Assembly: GCA_944383265.1 (NCBI GenBank)
Contig: CALWOX010000003.1
Location: 186,001-250,000, forward strand
Reading direction: 5' to 3'
DNA: 64,000 nucleotides
From: an uncultured Lachnospiraceae bacterium
Lineage (GTDB): Bacteria; Bacillota; Clostridia; Lachnospirales; Lachnospiraceae
Part shown: positions 60,399 to 64,000 of the stretch, piece by piece
Position numbering within the stretch: position 1 is the stretch's first letter
How the letters are laid out: every line of letters starts with the position of its first letter
The notes under the pieces: generated by a model
What the model was told of the DNA's origin: nothing
Database searches by the model: none
Seen by the model: only the letters and a program-made list of their open reading frames with translations
Made by a program: the position numbers and the translations under genes

Positions 60399-60662
60399 AT
60401 GGCAAATATTAAGTCAGCTAAGAAGAGGATTCTGGTTATCCAGACAAAAACAGCACGCAATAAATCAATCAGATCTAAGGTTAAGACTTTCATAAAGAAG
60501 GTTGAGGCTGCTATCGCGGCTAATGATAAGGCAGCAGCTCAGAGCGCTCTTTCAGTCGCTGTATCAGAGATCAGCAAGGCTCAGAGCAAGGGAGTTTATC
60601 ATGCTAATACCGCTTCAAGAAAGATCTCAAGACTTTCAAAGGCAGTTGCAGCTATGAACTAA
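60399..60662 (+). CDS. rpsT: Small ribosomal subunit protein bS20
   Basis: 87 residues, normal size. Basic helical protein starting MANIKSAKKRILVIQTKTAR, with NKSIRSKVKTFIKKVEAAI and the C-terminal GVYHANTASRKISRLSKAVA, all typical of bS20, which binds 16S rRNA early in assembly. AAAGGAGGTG precedes the ATG. A strong promoter and terminator bracket it as a single-gene unit. S20 is often autoregulated at its leader; a leader of 70 bases is available here. Confidence 0.97.
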   Translation: MANIKSAKKRILVIQTKTARNKSIRSKVKTFIKKVEAAIAANDKAAAQSALSVAVSEISKAQSKGVYHANTASRKISRLSKAVAAMN

Positions 60663-60698
60663 TCCGAACCTGATATCTATTACATAAAGACATCAAAT

Positions 60699-60738
60699 TA
60701 AAAGCTTCAGGAATGACCCGCCTGAAGCTTTATTTTTA
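60699..60738 (+). terminator. rpsT terminator
   Basis: AAAGCTTCAGG (60701-60711), a nine-base loop, CCTGAAGCTTT (60721-60731), then ATTTTTAT. Eleven perfect pairs. Confidence 0.85.
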
Positions 60739-60804
60739 TGTTTTCTTCGATATTGATATCAAAGTCATGCCTTATAAGAAACTCGTTTACAATGCTGCAA
60801 TGAA

Positions 60805-63078
60805 TTACTTTCCTGCGTTCTTCATACTGAGTGATATCCTTTTTTTCTCACAGTCTGCTGAAATCACTCTGACATCGACTACCTGCCCTACCTTGACTAC
60901 ATCCATGGGATGCTTTACAAACCTGTCTGAAAGCTCTGATATATGCACAAGCCCATCCTGATGCACTCCTATATCCACAAAGGCACCAAAATCAGTTATA
61001 TTCCTCACAGTTCCCTTAAGCAGCATTCCCGGCTTTAAGTCCTCTATTTCAAGTACATCAGATTTTAAAAGAGGTTTTGGCATGTCGTCTCTGGGGTCTC
61101 TCCCCGGTCTTTCAAGCTCGTCTGCTATATCCGAGAGAGTATACTCACCGATACCAAGCTCTTTTGAAAGCTCCGAAAGGCCTCCCTTTTTTGAAAGCAC
61201 AGCCTCTCTTATACTTCCTTTTGTGATTTTTTCACTTCCGGAAGCCCCGGAGCCCGCTTTTTTTATTCTTTCGGAAAGCTCCTCCTTAGGTATGCCAAGT
61301 ATAGCCAATAGTTTCTCCGCAGCCTCATAGCTCTCAGGGTGAACTGCTGTCGCATCAAGAGGCTCGCTGCCTCCCCTTATCCGCATAAAGCCTGCAGACT
61401 GTTCAAAGGCCTTGGGGCCAAGCTTGGGAACCTTCAAAAGCTCTCTTCTTGTCTTAAAGCCTCCGTTTTCCTGACGATAGACGACTATATTTTTTGCAAC
61501 GGTCTTGCTTATTCCCGATACTCTGCAAAGCAGCGCAGCAGATGCTGTGTTCAGATCGACACCTACGCTGTTTACACAGTCCTCAACCACATTTTCGAGG
61601 GTCTCTGAAAGCTTTGTTCTGTTAAGGTCATGCTGATACTGTCCGACACCTATCGACTCGGGCTCTATCTTTACAAGCTCCGACAGAGGATCCTCAAGCC
61701 TCCTTGCTATAGATGCGGCGCTTCTTTGCCCTACGTCAAATTCAGGGAATTCCTCGGCCCCTGCCTTGCTTGCGGAATATACACTGGCTCCTGCCTCATT
61801 TACGATCACATAGGGAATTCCGAGCTTTGCTATAACGCTCTCCGACTCCCTTGAAGCTGTGCCGTTTCCCAAAGAGATGACATCCACCTTATATTTTTTA
61901 ATTATGTCCCTTAATATATCAAGAGATTCCTCCACCTTGTTTTGAGGAGCCATAGGATAGATGACTGTTGTATACAGTATTTTTCCTGTGCTGTCCGCCA
62001 CAGCAAGCTTGCAGCCTGTCCTGAAAGCGGGATCCCAGCCGAGTACGGTTTTCCCTGCAACAGGGGGCTGCATAAGAAGCTGTCTCAGATTTTCCGCAAA
62101 CACCTTTATGGCTCCGGCTTGAGCCTTGTCCGTAAGCTCTCCTCTTATCTCATTTTCTATGGAGGGAGCTATGAGCCTCCTGTATGCGTCCTCAGCTGCA
62201 TCGGACAATACTTTTTCTGTATCTGAAGGCAATCTCCCCGCACCGCATATCCTCTCCCTGCTTTTTAGGGCTTCCTTTTTCACAGAGGACTTGAGATATT
62301 CTATACTGTCATCATCAATTCCCGAAAGCTTCACAGTAAGGACCTTTTCTTTTTCACCTCTGTCTATAGCAAGTATCCTGTGGCCTGCAAGCCTTTTTAC
62401 AGGCTCGCTGAACCTGTAGTACATTTCATAGACAGACTTTATGCTCTCATCCTTTGCGGAGACAGCTATGACACCCCTTTCAAATGCAGCTCTCCTTATG
62501 TGCTGTCTGAAAGCCGCATTATCAGATATCTCCTCAGCAATTATATCAGACGCCCCGGCTATAGCCTCATCGGCTGAATTCACATCTTTTTCGGATGAAA
62601 TATATTTTTTTGCCTCAACAAAAAGGCTCTCCGAGTTGCCCCCTGAGCTGATAAAATCGGCAAGAGGCTTAAGCCCCTTTTCCTTTGCCGCCGAAGCTCT
62701 TGTCCTTTTTTTCTGCTTGTATGGTCTGTATATATCTTCAAGCTTTACAAGGCTTTCAGCCTCGTTTATCTCCCTCTCAAGCTCCGTTGTGAGCCTTCCC
62801 TGCTCGTCTATACTTTGAAGGACTGTGGTCTTTCTGTCCCAAAGTCCCCTCAAATATTTCAGCCTCTCCTCAAATGCTCTCAGCACCTCGTCATTCAGGT
62901 TCCCTGTGGCTTCCTTTCTGTAGCGGGCTATAAAGGGTATGGTATTCCCCTCGTCTATAAGCTTTATTACGGCCTCAGTCTGAGAAGGCTTTATGGAAAG
63001 CTCTCTTGAAATGATCTTTTCTATCCCGGGCTTTGCCTGCTTTTTTGAAGTCTTGTCTTTTTCCTCTGCATTTTTCAT
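60805..63078 (-). CDS. tex: Tex-family RNA-binding transcription accessory protein
   Basis: 757 residues, near the usual 720-770. Tex N-terminal domain (VIKLIDEGNTIPFIARYRKE, DIYRPYKQKKRTRASAAKEK), YqgF-like nuclease fold (LGWDPAFRTGCKLAVADSTG), helix-hairpin-helix region (SISKTVAKNIVVYRQENGGF-like, seen as GISKTVAKNIVVYRQ), and a C-terminal S1 domain (GTVRNITDFGAFVDIGVHQD then GLVHISEL). Tex proteins bind RNA and act in transcription and RNA turnover. It starts 14 bases after the holA stop, on the same strand. Confidence 0.95.
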   Translation of the reverse strand: MKNAEEKDKTSKKQAKPGIEKIISRELSIKPSQTEAVIKLIDEGNTIPFIARYRKEATGNLNDEVLRAFEERLKYLRGLWDRKTTVLQSIDEQGRLTTELEREINEAESLVKLEDIYRPYKQKKRTRASAAKEKGLKPLADFISSGGNSESLFVEAKKYISSEKDVNSADEAIAGASDIIAEEISDNAAFRQHIRRAAFERGVIAVSAKDESIKSVYEMYYRFSEPVKRLAGHRILAIDRGEKEKVLTVKLSGIDDDSIEYLKSSVKKEALKSRERICGAGRLPSDTEKVLSDAAEDAYRRLIAPSIENEIRGELTDKAQAGAIKVFAENLRQLLMQPPVAGKTVLGWDPAFRTGCKLAVADSTGKILYTTVIYPMAPQNKVEESLDILRDIIKKYKVDVISLGNGTASRESESVIAKLGIPYVIVNEAGASVYSASKAGAEEFPEFDVGQRSAASIARRLEDPLSELVKIEPESIGVGQYQHDLNRTKLSETLENVVEDCVNSVGVDLNTASAALLCRVSGISKTVAKNIVVYRQENGGFKTRRELLKVPKLGPKAFEQSAGFMRIRGGSEPLDATAVHPESYEAAEKLLAILGIPKEELSERIKKAGSGASGSEKITKGSIREAVLSKKGGLSELSKELGIGEYTLSDIADELERPGRDPRDDMPKPLLKSDVLEIEDLKPGMLLKGTVRNITDFGAFVDIGVHQDGLVHISELSDRFVKHPMDVVKVGQVVDVRVISADCEKKRISLSMKNAGK

Positions 63079-63092
63079 TTTGTTTTTTTACC

Positions 63093-64000
63093 TCATTCTG
63101 TAAGAAGTATCTCCACTGCAAGTCTGTCGCTGATCTCTCCCGATTTTACCGCTGTCTCAAGCTCCACCGCCCTCTCAAGATATCGCCTTGCATCTGACAT
63201 CCTGAGTCTTGAGGACTGTTCTCTCAGCCTCCTTGCAAGCCATGGCTGAATCTCCATTTTTGAGGCTGCCTCAGCCTCAGCTGCCCCGGCGGCCAAGAGT
63301 TCCTTTAACATATATACCTGATTGAACTGCTTTTCCAGCATTACAAGTACCTTCATGGGTGCTGTCTTTATTGAAAGCATCTCCTCAAACAGCCTCAAAG
63401 CCCTTACTGTATTTCCCTCAAGCTTTGCGGAAAGCATATCAAAAACTTTCTCGGAAATATTTTTTGAGCAAATGGCATCTATATCGCCGTCCGTTATCTC
63501 AGCTCCCGCTTCTCTCCCGTATGTATATGTTATCAGCTTTTCCAGCTCGTTTTTCACATTAAAGAGGTCATATCCTGTAAGGCCCAAAAGTCTGTTAAGG
63601 CTCCTCGATGATATGCTCCTTTCCTCTTTCTGAAGCATTTTTTTGACACTGTCTCTGATCCTTGCCTGCTGTGCCTCAGCCTCCTTATAAGAAAGAGATT
63701 CCGTCTTTACGAATTTATATATCTCTCCCCTATCCCTGATAAGCTTGTAAAGCTTATTGGCGGCATCCGTCTCATTCTCCACAAATATCATTACAGTGGA
63801 AGCACACAGAGAAGAAAGGAGCTCCGGGGCTTCCTCACCGGAAGCTCCCTTAAACCACCCAGTCTCCTCAAGGAGTATTACTCTGTGATCCTGCATAAAG
63901 GGCATAGTCTCAGAAAGGGCCCTTATCTCATTTATATCCTGCTCCCTGCCTCTGAACTCGTTGAAATTAAGGCTTCCCTCAACGTCAAAGCGTTTTAAAA
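63093..64000 (-). CDS. holA: DNA polymerase III delta subunit (HolA), N terminus beyond the window
   Basis: The frame is open to the right edge, so the start lies outside; about 302 residues are visible of roughly 330. The segment after the edge reads VEGSLNFNEFRG, then ILLEETGWFKGASGEEAPEL and VMIFVENETDAANKLYKLIR, followed by LNRLLGLTGYDLFNVKNELE, EKLITYTYGREAGAEITDGD and VFDMLSAKLEGNTVRALRLF, which follow the HolA pattern (AAA+-like clamp-loader subunit that opens the sliding clamp). The usual P-loop region would be beyond the edge. tex follows 14 bases downstream. Confidence 0.9.
   Translation of the reverse strand, partial: LKRFDVEGSLNFNEFRGREQDINEIRALSETMPFMQDHRVILLEETGWFKGASGEEAPELLSSLCASTVMIFVENETDAANKLYKLIRDRGEIYKFVKTESLSYKEAEAQQARIRDSVKKMLQKEERSISSRSLNRLLGLTGYDLFNVKNELEKLITYTYGREAGAEITDGDIDAICSKNISEKVFDMLSAKLEGNTVRALRLFEEMLSIKTAPMKVLVMLEKQFNQVYMLKELLAAGAAEAEAASKMEIQPWLARRLREQSSRLRMSDARRYLERAVELETAVKSGEISDRLAVEILLTE

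Noticed and set aside
1-64000. Search for tRNA or rRNA genes, insertion sequences, prophage genes and attachment sites
   Set aside because: None was found by eye; the only mobile-type gene is the Rpn-family nuclease, and it has no visible terminal repeats.

Overview
The window looks like a chromosomal segment of an anaerobic member of the Clostridia (Bacillota), plausibly a gut or rumen Lachnospiraceae-like organism. Evidence: class III fructose-bisphosphatase, SigA-type sigma factor, Firmicutes-style FMN and tetrahydrofolate riboswitches on ECF S components, sigma-A promoters with TTGACA/TATAAT boxes, AGGAGG ribosome binding sites, frequent AGG/ATA codons and PadR/HAAS and HxlR regulators. 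No rRNA, tRNA, CRISPR array, prophage or insertion sequence was seen.

Layout. 0-2.3 kb: the start of a Tad/Flp pilus operon (cpaF cut by the window edge, tadZ) on the minus strand, divergent from a small XRE repressor; the shared intergenic region has a perfect consensus promoter and duplicated operator-like repeats. 2.4-5.4 kb: fbp and a D-2-hydroxyacid dehydrogenase. 5.5-7.5 kb: an FMN-riboswitch unit encoding RibU and a creatininase-family hydrolase. 7.5-8.2 kb: a RelB-YoeB module whose toxin is frameshifted. 8.4-10.6 kb: a MATE exporter and a secreted, extremely Asp-rich cell-wall-repeat protein. 10.8-16.5 kb: a complete peptide importer dppABCDF. 16.8-20.8 kb: mrp, folT with a THF riboswitch, HPr, queH and rpoD. 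21.3-25.6 kb: nadE, an rRNA/tRNA methyltransferase, nfeD and an SPFH protein; tcdA is divergent.

26.4-27.7 kb is a 1.28-kb gene-free, AT-rich region with many local stems and an extended -10 promoter on the minus strand. It is a candidate for a long structured non-coding RNA and the least explained part of the window. pyrG with an attenuator-like leader follows.

29.5-47.7 kb carries the anaerobic purine/urate catabolism cluster related to the E. coli yge/xdhD/ssnA region: hyuA, then (after an interruption by an Rpn-type nuclease, a SAP-domain gene and a flavin reductase) xdhD, ygfK, ssnA on the minus strand and a YheO/DauR-type regulator, ygeX, ygeY, ygeW, carbamate kinase and an NCS2 purine permease on the plus strand. 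Together they would import a purine, process it with a Mo/FeS hydroxylase and YgfK electron-transfer protein, open the ring by amidohydrolases, and recover ammonia, pyruvate and ATP through diaminopropionate lyase, carbamoyltransferase and carbamate kinase.

47.7-54.9 kb: a WYL regulator, TrkH/TrkA potassium uptake, and an operon of amino-acid importer parts (no ATPase) with an AbgB-like amidohydrolase. 55.0-55.2 kb is a ~190-bp imperfect palindrome. 55.3-58.3 kb: a PadR/HAAS/membrane-protein operon, HxlR and a flavin-binding protein. 58.4-64 kb: lepA, rpsT, tex and holA (cut by the edge), with lepA possibly leaderless.
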